Origin: Chrysoperla carnea
Taxonomy: Eukaryota; Arthropoda; Insecta; Neuroptera; Chrysopidae
Length of the DNA: 64,000 nt
Direction: 5' to 3'
Assembly: GCF_905475395.1 (NCBI RefSeq)
Contig: NC_058342.1
Span: forward strand, 27,190,640-27,254,639
The notes below the pieces were generated by a model, which made no database searches, was not told where the DNA came from, and was given only the letters and a program-made list of their open reading frames with translations. The position numbers were made by a program, and so were the translations under genes. The stretch's first letter is position 1, and the number at the start of each line of letters is the position of its first letter. Shown piece by piece: positions 10,541 to 22,600 of the stretch.

Positions 10541-11439
10541 TCTACAATATTCTTAAAAAGTTTTTGATTATATAAACAATACGAGTATATGAGCTTGTAG
10601 TGAAATTTGGTATAATTTTTGTCTAGTACTTTACCAGTTGAAGCTTCACACACGCAATACTCAGCTTGTGATCACATTACTCTACTATAGTTGACTAGAA
10701 GATGGTAATATTTCTACTACACAAACAAAAAAAATTATAACTTCAATTTTTCCGAAATATGTCAGTTTTAATCGCAACTATCTCATAAATGCTGTGGTAA
10801 ATCGCTTTTAAATTTTTTAATTGTTTTTTTAATTTCTTAATACATTTTAATCGCGGAGCAAATATCTTTACTATGCGAAAAATGTTCTATATATAAGTGC
10901 ATAAACCACGATAACTTCAACCTTGAAGTGAAAAAGTATGCAAATTGAATTATTTGTGTTTCCCTGTGAGATTCGAGTTAGTATGTTTATAGACGGGAAA
11001 AACGGTGAAATAGAAAATTACGGAACGATTTATTACATTCTTTATGGTAGTTTTAGTATATATTTTATTTATGGATGTTTTTCCATGGTTGGGAAAAAAC
11101 TATTATTGTTTTTGATGGTAAAAATAGTTCAGTATGGTGCCAAGACTGTTGGACTTCAGTATCTTAAGTACCTTAATAATATTTTTTGTTCGTAAATTTT
11201 TAGTTTTCATTAAAATTGCATTATATATATTTAGAAGAACGTTAAAATTACAAATATTTTAAATTTAATTAGTGACCATATGATTCTTAGTAATAGTACT
11301 CAAAAATTGCATTTTAGTACATTTTTAAATTTTTAAAATGGGTTTGAAGTTCTTGTCTTGTGTGATGTAATTTTAATTACTAAGGTTTCTTTTAAAATGC
11401 AACTCAAAATACAGCTATTTTGCAACTCAAAGTGACGAC
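10541..11439. other. Intergenic stretch, no gene recognised
   Basis: Holds an 85-codon plus-strand open frame (10,938-11,195). It matches no family I know and has repetitive TTTATxGTT-like wording. I do not call it a gene. Confidence 0.4.
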
Positions 11440-12000
11440 AGTCACGATTTATTATATCATGTATATGAAATATACCAAGGTATACTATGTTTAGTCCCCA
11501 GTTTATAACGCTTAAAAATATTGATACTATGAACCAATTTGTGGTATAGGTGTTCATAAAGTCATCTAATTAGTCCAATTCCGGTTGTCTGTCTGTCTGT
11601 CATCTGTTTATCCATCTGTCATCACGATTACTAAAAAACGAAAAGAGAAATCAAGTTTAAATTTTTATAGCGTGCTTAGGACGTAAAAAGTGAAGTCGAG
11701 TTCGTAAATGAGCAACAGGTTAATTGAGTCTTGTAAACCGTTAGAGATAGAACAAAAGTTTAAAGGTACAAAATATTCCTTATAAAAAAATAAAAACTTT
11801 TGTTTGAAACATTTTTTCATAAACATCATTGTTTACCCGTGAGAGCGCAAATTATGCGCAAATTGTATACTATGTATTATGTGGGAATATCAGTTATATA
11901 TGTGTGACATGTATGTGTGTGTAATGTGATAGAGTAAGCAACACTATACATGGTATTTCAACAATTAACTCAGTCAATTGTTTGTTTTCGCTTGTTTTTC
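11440..12000. repeat. Family B element, diverged copy
   Basis: Carries the same ordered blocks as 4092-4662: CATGTATATGAAATATACC, TTTAGTCCCCAGTTTATAACGC, a GTCTGTCTGTC run, AAACATCATTGTTTACCCGT and TATACATGGTATTTCAACAA. Same orientation as the copy at 4092. Confidence 0.65.
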
Positions 12001-12393
12001 TAATAAATTTGATTCTAAAATACTAAGGTTCTTTATTTTACAATTTTACAATAATTTGTTTTATGTATTTTGGCCCCAGATACAATTTAAAATCATAAAT
12101 CCTGCTTTGAGGAAAATATTCGATATTTAAAAACACTCTAGAACGCGACTTTCTTTTGCATGTAGTGACAGTCACATTTTCATTTTGTTAAATAAATCCA
12201 GTCACGTATCGAATCACCCTTATGACAAAACACTGGCGAAAATTTCAAAAATTTGTTTTTATTGGTTCTTATGACGAATGATTTCCTTGTGTCTTTTGGC
12301 CTGCACGTCCTGAGTCAAATGTCGATAATTTCATGACCTTTTCTACAGAACTTTCAATTCAACCTCATTTCCTTGAATTATTTTTGTTTAAAA

Positions 12394-12681
12394 CATGCAT
12401 GAGCAAGTGTGGCTTAGAGAAGCCACTCAGACTTCTGTAACTAACATACTAGTAAGACAGTGTCAACCAATAACATGAATAAGACAGAGATACAACATTT
12501 TTTTTCTACCTATCTCATTACTATTAGAGAAACTGAGATAGGTAGAAGAGTCGTATACCCGTCGCACTTCCTCCTCTATGAGCAATGCGGACTTCGATAA
12601 AGAGACACACAATAAAGTTTATGACACACAATAAAGTTATAACAATGGTGAATTCGACTTAAAATAACTCGCCCATGCCTG
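12394..12681. mobile_element. hAT-type MITE with 8-bp target duplication
   Basis: An exact 8-bp duplication, GTTTAAAA, flanks the element at 12,386-12,393 and 12,682-12,689. The right end is GCCCATGCCTG. The left end is a degenerate version (CATGCATGAGCAAG). Terminal CAG/CTG with 8-bp duplications is the hAT pattern. 288 bp, non-coding, same family as 23,610-23,877 and the truncated pair at 3064-3721. Confidence 0.85.
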
Positions 12682-12689
12682 GTTTAAAA

Positions 12690-13960
12690 GTAACATGAGT
12701 AAAATTTTAACATTTTATTTAATAACAAATAAATTTTCCAATGAATCTCACTCATGCATGTTCTCAAAGTGATGTTATATTATTCATAATAAATAAAATA
12801 TGTACTTAGGTTTAAGTTTTTTGTTTACCTACCAAATTACAATAGATTTCTATCATTGACTTGTAGGGAAAACCCGAGAATGTTTGTTCAACAAAATATT
12901 AACTTTCAAATATTGAAGTTAAAAAATGTGTTTACTTTTAGCAAAAATTTAGTTTTATCTTTGTATTGTTAAAATTTATATTACATGGCACAAATCGTTC
13001 TTTTGTTTTGTTTTGTTTTGTTTTTTTTTTGGAATTTTTAAGAGTAAGCTATTATTTTAAAAATTGTCTTTTTAGCGAATTACTGATTATATATTTCAAT
13101 AATTTCTTTTTGCTGAAAATTTAATAAATAGTGTCTATTGTCAGTTTTATCGCAAGTGATTTCTTTAAATTTATTTTCAAGTTTAGCTAGTGGCGGATTT
13201 AAGGAAAAGGGCTCAGCGAGCAAAATCTGTAAATAGGGCCTTTTTTTTTAGTCCTTGTTAATCATCTTGGTGCCTCTTTGTGGTGCCATTTCCTACAAAT
13301 TTGTTTTTTTCTTTTTTTTTTCTTTTTGGTTTTCGTTTATGAACTTCGTGCTCCTTTGCCGTGTCTTTTTGTGCAAATTTATCTATTCCCCTCTTTTTTT
13401 AGTCTTCGTAAATGCACTTCGGGGGTCCCTCTTGTTGTGCCCTGCCTCGGCTTAGTGGGTAACAGCTTCTTGCCACTGAGCTCAGCAGTAAGGATATCAA
13501 ATGAAAGTTTTCTGATTATAAAAAAACTGGAATTAAGATATCAATGGCGGATTTCAGGAAGAAGATTTATGGACAATTTTTTCTGAAAGATTGACAACGT
13601 ATAAATCAATTTGTAGCCCAAATTTCCTGGTGTTGAACGTTCAATAAATCCAGTCGTATTATTCCAAGGCAAACCCACACTGAAGGAATTTTACAGTACA
13701 CTTAAAATTTTTTTTAAACAAAAATCTGAAATTTTTTTATCTGTAAATTAATTAATTAAATTTAGATAACATCCAACATCATTAGTAATCAAATTTATGT
13801 AATTATTTAATTACTAAAAATTTTAAAGAATCGTCTTTGGACTCTGCCCGTGTTGGCGGACGAAAATGTTCGTGATTTTTTTTTTTGTCTTTTGTCTCCA
13901 TCGAAAATGTTGTTTATTTTTTTATAAGCAACATTTTCTACATTTAAATTTTTGTTATAT
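12690..13960. other. Intergenic stretch with a possible decayed hAT-like segment
   Basis: Includes a TTTTG run at 13,003-13,030. A GC-richer segment at 13,190-13,510 starts GTGGCGGATTTAAGG and has GTGCCTCTTTGTGGTGCC. Its wording resembles the ends of degraded hAT-type elements, but no target duplication or transposase is seen. The T-rich open frames across 13,255-13,586 are low complexity. Confidence 0.35.
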
Positions 13961-13964
13961 CTCT

Positions 13965-14200
13965 AACGACTTGCAAAATGGGTCCTACGGACCCAAGACC
14001 CAGTTAATCTATATTGTTCATTTACGAAATCGACCTCACTTAGTGTGCGTGTTGTCAGACGGACAGACATGCAACCAAAAATGGATTTTATGACCACCTA
14101 TACCAAAATTTTATTCGTAGCATCAATATTTTTAAGTGTTATAAACTTGGGACTAAATTAAGTATACCTTGATATATTTCACATATACATGGTACAGAAA
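13965..14200. repeat. Family B fragment, inverted
   Basis: Carries AACGACTTGCAAAATGGGTC, a TTTACGAAATCGACCTCACT block and TTTTAAGTGTTATAAACTTGGGAC in the orientation opposite to the copy at 4092. The left half of the element is missing. Confidence 0.6.
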
Positions 14201-14761
14201 TCTGTGCATAATAATGTATTCAATATTAATAAATATTATAATAATTATAAAAAAAATAAAAATTGCCGTTGACCATGATTCTAAATAGCATTTAAATCAG
14301 TTATTTGTTGGTAATACAGGTAGTTCTGAGTAGTAATAGTGGGTAATAATAAATGTTTATTGTTTACGTAATAATTAAATAAAAAAATATAAATAAATAA
14401 TTACTACAATCCAAGATCATATCAAACATATCAAATATGTACTTATAAATAAATATTTATGTTATTTAAAATTATAGTATTTCAAAATTAAAATGCAAGC
14501 TTTGATTAAAAAAAAAAAAAAAAAATTGACATGAATAAAATTCATGAAATAGTTCTGAATTACTAGTAAATAGATAAGTTCTATAAACTAATAAATTTTC
14601 GGCATCTCAGCTAAAATACTGTTGTTCTTAACTATTTCTAGTTGGCCCTGAAAATAATTTACAATCAAAGTGTCAAATTAGCAGGAAACTGCATGTGTTA
14701 AGGGAAATTTTTTACTACGAAGTTATCCAAGGCCATAAATTAAACTAATGCAGTTTATTTT
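14201..14761. other. AT-rich intergenic stretch
   Basis: Includes an A run at 14,508-14,525. Nothing else seen. Confidence 0.5.
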
Positions 14762-15091
14762 TGGAGTTTACTCCTTACAAATCGATTTTCCGATAAAACG
14801 AAGTAAAATTTAATGATTGAATGAATTGAATTATAGTAATGCATGTGTATAACTTGTACACTTGTGTGCTGTCGACAAAGCATCTATTGTTTGAAACTTA
14901 CCTTAACCTGACGGAGGAAACACACAGTGTTGTTTGTTATCCACTGATACAGAATGCCTATCTACATAGCTACTGAGCGATATATAAATTTTACTACATA
15001 CTATATATAACAGATAAAGCATCTATTGTTTGAAACTGACGATAACCTGAGGGACATTGCATACTATACACCACTTAAGGAGTAAACTCCA
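14762..15091. mobile_element. Small inverted-repeat element, 330 bp
   Basis: Bounded by an exact 16-bp inverted repeat, TGGAGTTTACTCCTTA at 14,762-14,777 and its complement at 15,076-15,091. Inside, AAAGCATCTATTGTTTGAAA occurs twice in direct orientation, near 14,877 and 15,015. No coding region and no clear target duplication. Confidence 0.6.
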
Positions 15092-16289
15092 GTTGTGCGT
15101 TGAATCTGACACATACAATTTTTTGTCTTACTTTGGTGACATATTATTTTATTTAGCCAAAAATATATTAAAAATTTGTTCTTAGAACTTATCCCTAGGG
15201 TTTTATATCAGGATCCTGTACAATGTAAAACAAGCGAATATTCAATGATTCAATGACTCGTGTGAAATCACTTTTTGGGTAACATCAATAACTACGAAAA
15301 TATGAAAAATTTAAATGTACAAGTAAAAAGAAAGGAAAATGACACTTGGTGATGTCATAGCCTGCAATTGTTAAGGAAGTTTTTTTGCAAGAATAAAATA
15401 GAAAAAATTGTTTAATTGCTTATAAATGGATATCTTTTATGTTTATCAATCGATTTTAACTATGATTTCAGATTGTTTCACCTATTCTAGCACATTTTCA
15501 AATTTTAACGAAAGATAAAGTGAAATCGACATAAGGGCAAAGACCTATTATGCATATGAAAGAGATAAAATTTAAAATTGGATGATTTTTACTCTTACAA
15601 ACTCAATTTTATTCAAATTAATAATAACCTCTAATGGCTAGATTAACCTTTTTGATTTGGCAATTATTTATTTTAAATTATTATTTTTTAATTACCAATA
15701 AAATGAAAGTAATTTCCCTCCCAAGGTAATTTTTTAATTAACATGGCTTTTATACATGCACGTATAGATCTGTAATTCGTCTTTCGATAAGATGTGTATT
15801 TTTCATTTTTCGTTCGATGACTAAATCTAAAAGTAATCCGAAAAGAGTAGCAAGTGGTATATTTAATTGGTTTACGCATTCCAATTGACGTGTAGGAAAG
15901 CCGCGGGCACCATTCAGTTTGGATATAATTTACAAATAACTGAGTGTTTATAAAAAATAATAAGTGTAACTGTAAACTTAATTTTATGTGAATCAAAATT
16001 TTTTTTAGTTTTTAGTCCAATTAATATAAATATAACATCGGTCACACTGAAACATTCAATTTCCTTTGATTATTGTATTAACAATTAAGGAAGTTTTTTT
16101 CACCAACCTGTCTTGCTATGTGCGTTCACAGGGAAACAGTGTGTAAATTTTAATTATTTTAAATTAATAAGAAAATTTAATTAATAAAGAAAATTTTTTG
16201 AAATTCTGTTTAAATAATTAACTGTAAATAGTTTCAAGTATACTCGATACTTTTTAAACTTAAAATTCAACGAAATTAATTCGAGAACA
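15092..16289. other. Intergenic stretch, no gene recognised
   Basis: A 102-codon minus-strand open frame (15,688-15,996) has no family resemblance and normal intergenic AT composition. TTAAGGAAGTTTTTTT occurs at both 15,373 and 16,085. No gene is supported. Confidence 0.4.
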
Positions 16290-16570
16290 GTATTTTTATA
16301 CCCTGTATATACGTTGTTTATATCAATTTATACTAAGATTAGTCCTAAGTTTTTAACATTTAAAAATTTTCATGCTACGAACAAAATTTTGGTATATGTG
16401 TTCATAAAATCACTTAATTAGTTCATTTTCGGTTGTCTGTTCGTCTGACCGTTGTCAGTCTGTCTGTCTGTCCGTCATAAACGAAAAGAGATATCAAGCT
16501 GAAATTTTTATTAGTCATAAGTGAATTTGAGTTCGTAAATGAGCAGTATATAATTGGGTCAATTTTTTTC
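16290..16570. repeat. Family B fragment
   Basis: TATACCCTGTATATACG, the TTAGTCCTAAGTTTTTAACATT block and a GTCTGTCTGTCC run follow the order of family B. The 3' half is absent. Confidence 0.5.
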
Positions 16571-16656
16571 GGATCAATTTTTTTTAAATTCATTCAAACA
16601 ATATGAAAGTATGACAAAAAAATGTAACACCTTGGCCAAGAATCGAAGCTAGACAC

Positions 16657-17200
16657 ATTTTTACAAGCTTTTATTTAGTTTCACCTGTCTCATTGTCTGC
16701 CTGAAATCAAATCTTGCAAGTCAAATTTGATCTACTTTCCGGTTTCCGATTGAGCTGAAATTTTGCATGCACATTTAGTTTGGATGACAATGTATGGTAA
16801 GGATGTGGCGTCCTGATTTTCCCATCGCTTCCACCATATTTGATATATATACATGTTTTTTATCTTAGATAAAAAAAATTTAATAAAAAATACTTTTTAA
16901 GGGACAAGCTTTTATTGTACTAAAAAGTAGAAAAAAAGTTTTATCTATGAGTTACTCATACCCGACTATTTTTAAAAGCTTGAGGCGCTTAATATCAAGA
17001 ATGAATCGAAAAATAATTAGGCATGTAGAGTAGATGAGGCGTTCCGATTCATTCTTGATATTAAGCGCCTCAAGCTTTTACAAACAGTCAGGTATGAGTG
17101 ACTCAGATAAAACTTTTTTTCTACTTTTTAGTACAATAAAAGCTTGTCCCTTAAATAGAATTTTTTATTAAAAATTTTTTTTTGTGCATCACATTGCCTT
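16657..17200. mobile_element. Foldback element, ACAAGCTTTTATTTAG family
   Basis: A leader (ACAAGCTTTTATTTAGTTTC to about 16,860) precedes two arms that are near-exact reverse complements, 16,880-17,008 and 17,045-17,171. The arms include GGGACAAGCTTTTATTGTAC and AAGCTTGAGGCGCTTAATAT. Relatives: 34,045-34,445 and 45,690-45,895. Non-coding. Confidence 0.8.
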
Positions 17201-18165
17201 ATTAACCGGTCTAATTTTTTTATTCAATTAATAAAAAAAAGTACACAGCTAATTTGATTACCTCGAACCATCAATACTAAATCGTCCACACGATGTTGAC
17301 ATGTGCACTGTTCAGTTTTAGTACATGTACCACATGTGTTTAATATGTCAATGGTTGTTTAATAATACTCAATTGTTGCGTATTTATTATATTATTGAAT
17401 CATTGAATGAATAAGTAGTCAGACTATATGGACAACAACACGAGACAATCCCTCCAATTTATTTAATATTATGCACAGTCATTTAAAAAGTTTTTTTTTT
17501 ATTAATTATATAACTAAAAAATAAAAGTGTTGATTTTATATTTGAAAAGTAAACAGCTCTTAAAAATTTATTACGTAGTGTGTTAGTGGACAAATATTAT
17601 GTATATTATGAATAGTGGTTAAACCACTAATATTTAATAAACCGGGTGATTTTAAATGATTAATGGTAAGCATACATTTAAGGGAACTTTCTCATTTAGA
17701 ATAGGATATTAGTCAAAAATAAATCATGAAATTTGAAAAAAGTTAAAATTAATGTAAAATATATTTAAATATTCTGATTTCGAGTGATAAAAGCACATTT
17801 TTCTTTTAAAATATTAAAATTAAAAATCGTAATTTTTAAACTGTATATCACGTGACCTAAAACGCGGGTAAGCCTTGCTGTGATGTCATAGCGGTATGAG
17901 TCATAGACCATCAATTAGTTCAGTGTAGACAGTTGGGTATAATATATCCATAGATAATGAGTATTTATATTTATTATAATCCGATGTCTATGAATATATC
18001 TGTTAAACTTATTTGTGTTATTTCGTATAATGATACCTATATTGCGTCATCAAATTGGATGCCCGCGTTTTTGACAGTTTAAAAAAGGTTTAAAATTTAA
18101 TTTAAGTTTTTGGCAAGAAAGCGTGTGTATTTTTCCGAAATTTATTTCTATTAGCAAAAGTGGAA
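17201..18165. other. Intergenic stretch with a possible small TIR element
   Basis: Near 17,845 AAACTGTATATCACGTGACC leads into AAAACGCGGG. Near 18,060 CCCGCGTTTTTGACAGTTT is its partial complement. This could be a decayed inverted-repeat element of about 240 bp. The rest is AT-rich and featureless. Confidence 0.35.
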
Positions 18166-18169
18166 TACC

Positions 18170-19060
18170 CTATTTTAGACTTATGGTTGAAATTATTTGT
18201 ACCTTATTTTAAACTTTAATGATGAATTTTGTTATAACTTGAATGTAGACGAAAAATAAGAATAAAAGTTTTCGATATCTACGATTCTACATTCACCTTT
18301 GTGCCAAATATTTTACCCAAGACCCCAAATTCTTGAAACCTATTAAAGAAAGGTTAAATTTAACCACAAATTTGATAATAATGTTCCAAGTTTAATTGGA
18401 TACATACTTGGTTTATCAAGATTGGATAAAATTTGGATGTAATAAAGCAAAATTAAAGTGTTTGGATTTTAATGACGTCATTGAGTTCAAAAAATCTTTT
18501 TTTTATAACACAGCCAAATTTTATCCGATTTAAGTGAAATTTTTTTTGAAACCCACAATATTTGGGTTAAAGTTTTCATCCCTGATGGAAGTTTTTTGCT
18601 AACATTCAACTTTGTGCTAAATATTTTACCCAAGACCCCAAATTCTTGAAAGCTATTAAAGTAAGGTTAAATTTAACCACAAATTTGAAAAGTATGACCC
18701 AAATTTAGTTGGATTACATACTTGGTTTATCAAAATTGGATATAATTTGGATGTGAAAGAGCAAAATTAAATTTTTTGGATTTTGATGACGTCATCAAGT
18801 TCAAAAAATCGGTTTTTTTTTATAACACAGCCAAATTTTACCCGACTTTAAAGAAATTTTTTTTTAAACTATACTTGGATCAAAATTTTCATCCCTGATG
18901 ATAGTTTTTCGCTACCATTCGCCATCTCGGGACCAAGACTCCACATTGTTGAAACATATGAAAGATAGGTTAATTTTGATCACAAATTTGAAAAATATGA
19001 TCGAAATTTTTTGAGATATCAATACTTGGTTTACCAGAATTGACAAATGGACACTTCTTT
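18170..19060 (+). repeat. Tandem array, about 314-bp unit with TGACGTCA
   Basis: About two and a half head-to-tail units. Recurrent blocks are TTTTACCCAAGACCCCAAAT, ACATACTTGGTTTATCA and GATTTTGATGACGTCAT. The palindrome TGACGTCA is intact at 18,473-18,480 and 18,787-18,794, 314 bp apart. The third unit is degenerate. Inverted or direct copies of the unit lie at 46,790-47,590 and 50,090-50,600. The first 120 bp also hold half of a TTAAGGATGTATGAGC-family foldback arm. Confidence 0.75.
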
Positions 19061-19539
19061 TATGAGCTTAATACCAACTCATTGATTTAGAATCAATTCC
19101 AATGATTTAGATACAAAATAATAGTTTTGTGCAAATTTTTTGCAATGTACTCCGTCATTATCAATCATTCATAACCACTCCGTATAAATAGTATACCACC
19201 AGATCTTATAAAACTTTTTATTGTTACATAAACATTTTTAAAATCTTTTAATAATACAATGGATGTTGATTAGTTTTTTCGGTACAGTGGCTGGTAACGA
19301 CCAGTGTTTATATTTTTAAATTAGTATGTATGATAATTAGTTCTGTTTTTAATAAAATTATTGTTATAAAATATTTTTATTATCGATATTTTTAAATTTA
19401 ATTTTTTTAAATTCAAATGTGTTTATATTAAATTAATTAATATAAAAAATTTAATTGAGTGTTTATAAAAAATTAATTTAGGTGTTTATGAGTGAATTAT
19501 AATTTTTTGTTTAAATTAGTGTATTTTTGTTGCAGAAAT
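19061..19539. other. Region upstream of the rost-like gene
   Basis: AT-rich. A good splice acceptor, TGTATTTTTGTTGCAG, ends at 19,535, four bases before the proposed start codon. This suggests an upstream untranslated exon, not identified here. No promoter motif can be defended. Confidence 0.4.
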
Positions 19540-19635
19540 ATGGTATATAAAATATTTTCACCAAAATTCACCAAACATTTAAAAGTATTATGTGTCAATG
19601 AAAAGTTTCAACAGGAACATTTTTATTTATGTCAG
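19540..19635 (+). CDS. rost: rost-like coding exon 1
   Basis: 32 codons from ATG 19,540. Donor CAG|GTAAAT. Ends in phase 0 at the Gln codon, so that FYLCQ runs straight into WQKS of exon 2, the typical family N-terminal junction. Confidence 0.75.
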
Positions 19636-22600
19636 GTAAATGTAAATTTTTGTGCGTTTAAGGATGTATGAGCATGACAACAATGTTTGATTTAAAGGCT
19701 CAAAATTTGTTTGTAGGTAGTCTTTTACTCAAAGAATATGTGGTTAAAATTTCAGCTTAGGTATCCGTGCAAATTTTTAAGAAAAAAGTCATTAAAAATC
19801 GATATAAAATACATTGGCTCTTATGGAGGAATCTCAAAAAACGACATATTTTGGAAGTTTTTGATAATTTTCATTTGGAATGAATGAAAACAAATTTAAA
19901 AAAAAACTTTTTAATAGAAAGTAAACATATTAGCAATGAATTAGAAAAGAAAAAAACTAAGTGTCACCGTCCATATAAGGGATCTAAGAGCAGGGTAGAT
20001 TAAGGGTTGAAATTATTTTTATCTTATTTTCAACTTTGATGATGAATTTTGTTATAACTTCATGAATGTAGACGAAAAATAAGAATAAAATTTTTCGATA
20101 TGTGTCTTGGTTTTCGAAATATCGAAAGCTAAATAATTAAGCAAAATTTTCAATTTTCGATATTTTGAAAATTAAGCCAGATATCGAAAAATTTTATTCT
20201 TACTTTTCGTCTTATATCGTCAAGTAATAATATAAATTTATCATCAAAATTGAAAATATCTATTTTTAAATTTGTGACCCCACTACCATGCTCATACATC
20301 CTTAAAAGGATAAGATCACGGATATTACGAAGATCCAAGATCCGTTGACTACGGTTTACCTTCTCCTTCGGGAACAGGTTCTCAGTAAAGATCCCCTCCA
20401 GACAGGATTGGAATGCGAACCTGGTCAAGTCAAAGGGCGTCGTTTTTTACTTTAACGGATCTGAGTTAGAGAAGAAGGTAGGTTGTGGGATCTTCTCTGA
20501 AGATCTCAATCTGCGTCTATCATTTCGGCTGTCGGATCACTGTAGCGTGTATCAAGCGGAAGTGATGGCTATTCATGAGGAATGTATAAGACTTAACACC
20601 CTTAGGTGCAGGAACATTACAATCTTCACCGACAGCCAAGCAGCTCTTAAATCCTTCAGTTCCGTCTATCTAACGTCAAAGGTAGCACAGGACAAATTAA
20701 ATGAGCTGGACAAATTAATGTAAACCTGGTATGGTTACCAGGACACAGCGACATTCCAGGAAATTACGAAGCCGACTTGCCAGAAATGGCACAATGCTAC
20801 CGGACATAAGCATTAATAAATATCCGGAAGTTCCATTTGCGAACTGCAAGTTGCTCTTCAAAGAGTATGTCTTAAAAAGGGCCAATCTTAGATGGAGGGA
20901 GTAGCGTATTTGTAGCACTACAAGACAGATATGGTCTGAGTACAATCGCAGGCGTTCCGAAGATCTTATATCACTTCCAAAGGCCTCTGTTCGCAAAGTT
21001 GTTGCGGCTATTACATGACACTGGTTGGGATCCAAACAAAATGTGATTTTTTGGTTCTTCCTTCAGAACGTCCTTACTTACTTAAAAGCCCTTCGTCAGA
21101 TTTAAAAAAAATTATTTAATACGTATGAGTTAACAATTAATAACATATCAAAATTCAGATTTTTATCTCTATATTGCCTTAAAATCAACCTTAAGATTGC
21201 TTTCTCTATGAATAAAGTATACGTAACTGTCGGGAAATTTTGAAAATTTTACCAGGTGATAATTTTTGATATTTATATTTACAGTGGCAAAAATCCCAAA
21301 ATATATCAATATGGTTCATGATCTATCGAATTTTAATGACAATCACGACAGTCGGTATTATGATCTTATCACTGATCAATCAACTGGAAGTTGACCCCGA
21401 TTACACAATTTTCAAATGGTTTATATACATGACACATTGGGGATATTTAATAATTGTATTGCAATTTTTGCTGGCAACATTAATCCATACCTATTATTTT
21501 ATCAAAGAAAAGTTGCTGGTGAAAACAATATCAGGTAGGACTTATTGACCTATTTTGAAAAAAATTGTGCAAAAAATTTAACAGCTTCAAATCGTGAACA
21601 AGTTCTTTAGAATTTTTTTATTGTATTCCGTATTCAATTTTTTGTGGTTTGTGGTTTTATACGGCAAATAATTAAAAAATTGTGTCCATTTAATGGGATT
21701 TATAGAACAATTAAGACCCAAGAAATACAAAAGTTTGCATAATTTACGATTGAAACAGTAGATATATTTTCGAATATTGGTATATTTCATCGAAATACCG
21801 TTTTTCGTACATAATTTGGAGTGATATTTCAGAAACAATTGGCCTAAGGGTTAACTACATCAGCAATATCGGAGAAAAACGATCTCTCGAATCAATTTTT
21901 AAGATTTTCTCGAAAACTACTCGCCCAATCGTCAGATAAACCCAATTTTTGCACATTTTGGTTCAAAATGAGCTTATACATTGAGTTTTATTGAAATCGG
22001 AGGAAAATTATTTGTCTCGATTTTTTGCAATTTTCTTAAGGGGTACTCCTTTGGAAAAATCGAAAAAATCATGAATAATTTTTTGTTTCAGAATTTGATA
22101 AAACTCAGTTTATAAGGACAATTAGACCCAATAAAATAAAAAATTGGGTTCTTTCGACCATTGAGCGAGTACTTTCTGAGAAAAACGATAATTCGAATCG
22201 TTTTTTGACGTTTTCTCGAAAACTACCCGTCCAATCGTCAAATAAACCCGATTTTTGCACATTTTGGGTCAAAATAGTCTTATAAATTGAGTTTTATTAA
22301 AATCGGAGGAAAATAATTTTTCTCGATTTTTTTGCAATTTTCTCAAGGTACGTACCCCTTTGGAAAAATCGAAAAAAATTTGAAATTTGATAAAAGTCCT
22401 TCTATAAAGTAAGTTTGACCTAAAATTCACAAAAATCGCATTCATTTGACGATTAGACGAATAGTTTCTGGGATCACTTGAAATATTACCCAAAATTCGA
22501 TCTCTGGGAGCGATTTCTGACAATATCTCAGAACTAATTTGAAACGTTTTTTATCAATACTATCGATTTGTTATTTTCTAAATACACGGCGTTTACGCTA

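Noticed and set aside
13255-13586. Two overlapping plus-strand open frames rich in Phe and Leu
   Set aside because: They are translations of T runs. No start context, domain or splice pattern supports a gene.
15688-15996. 102-codon minus-strand open frame
   Set aside because: One of the longest frames but with no motif, no neighbouring exon and ordinary intergenic composition.
22269-22523. Minus-strand open frame in rost intron 2
   Set aside because: Lies entirely within family W tandem units, which are non-coding elsewhere.
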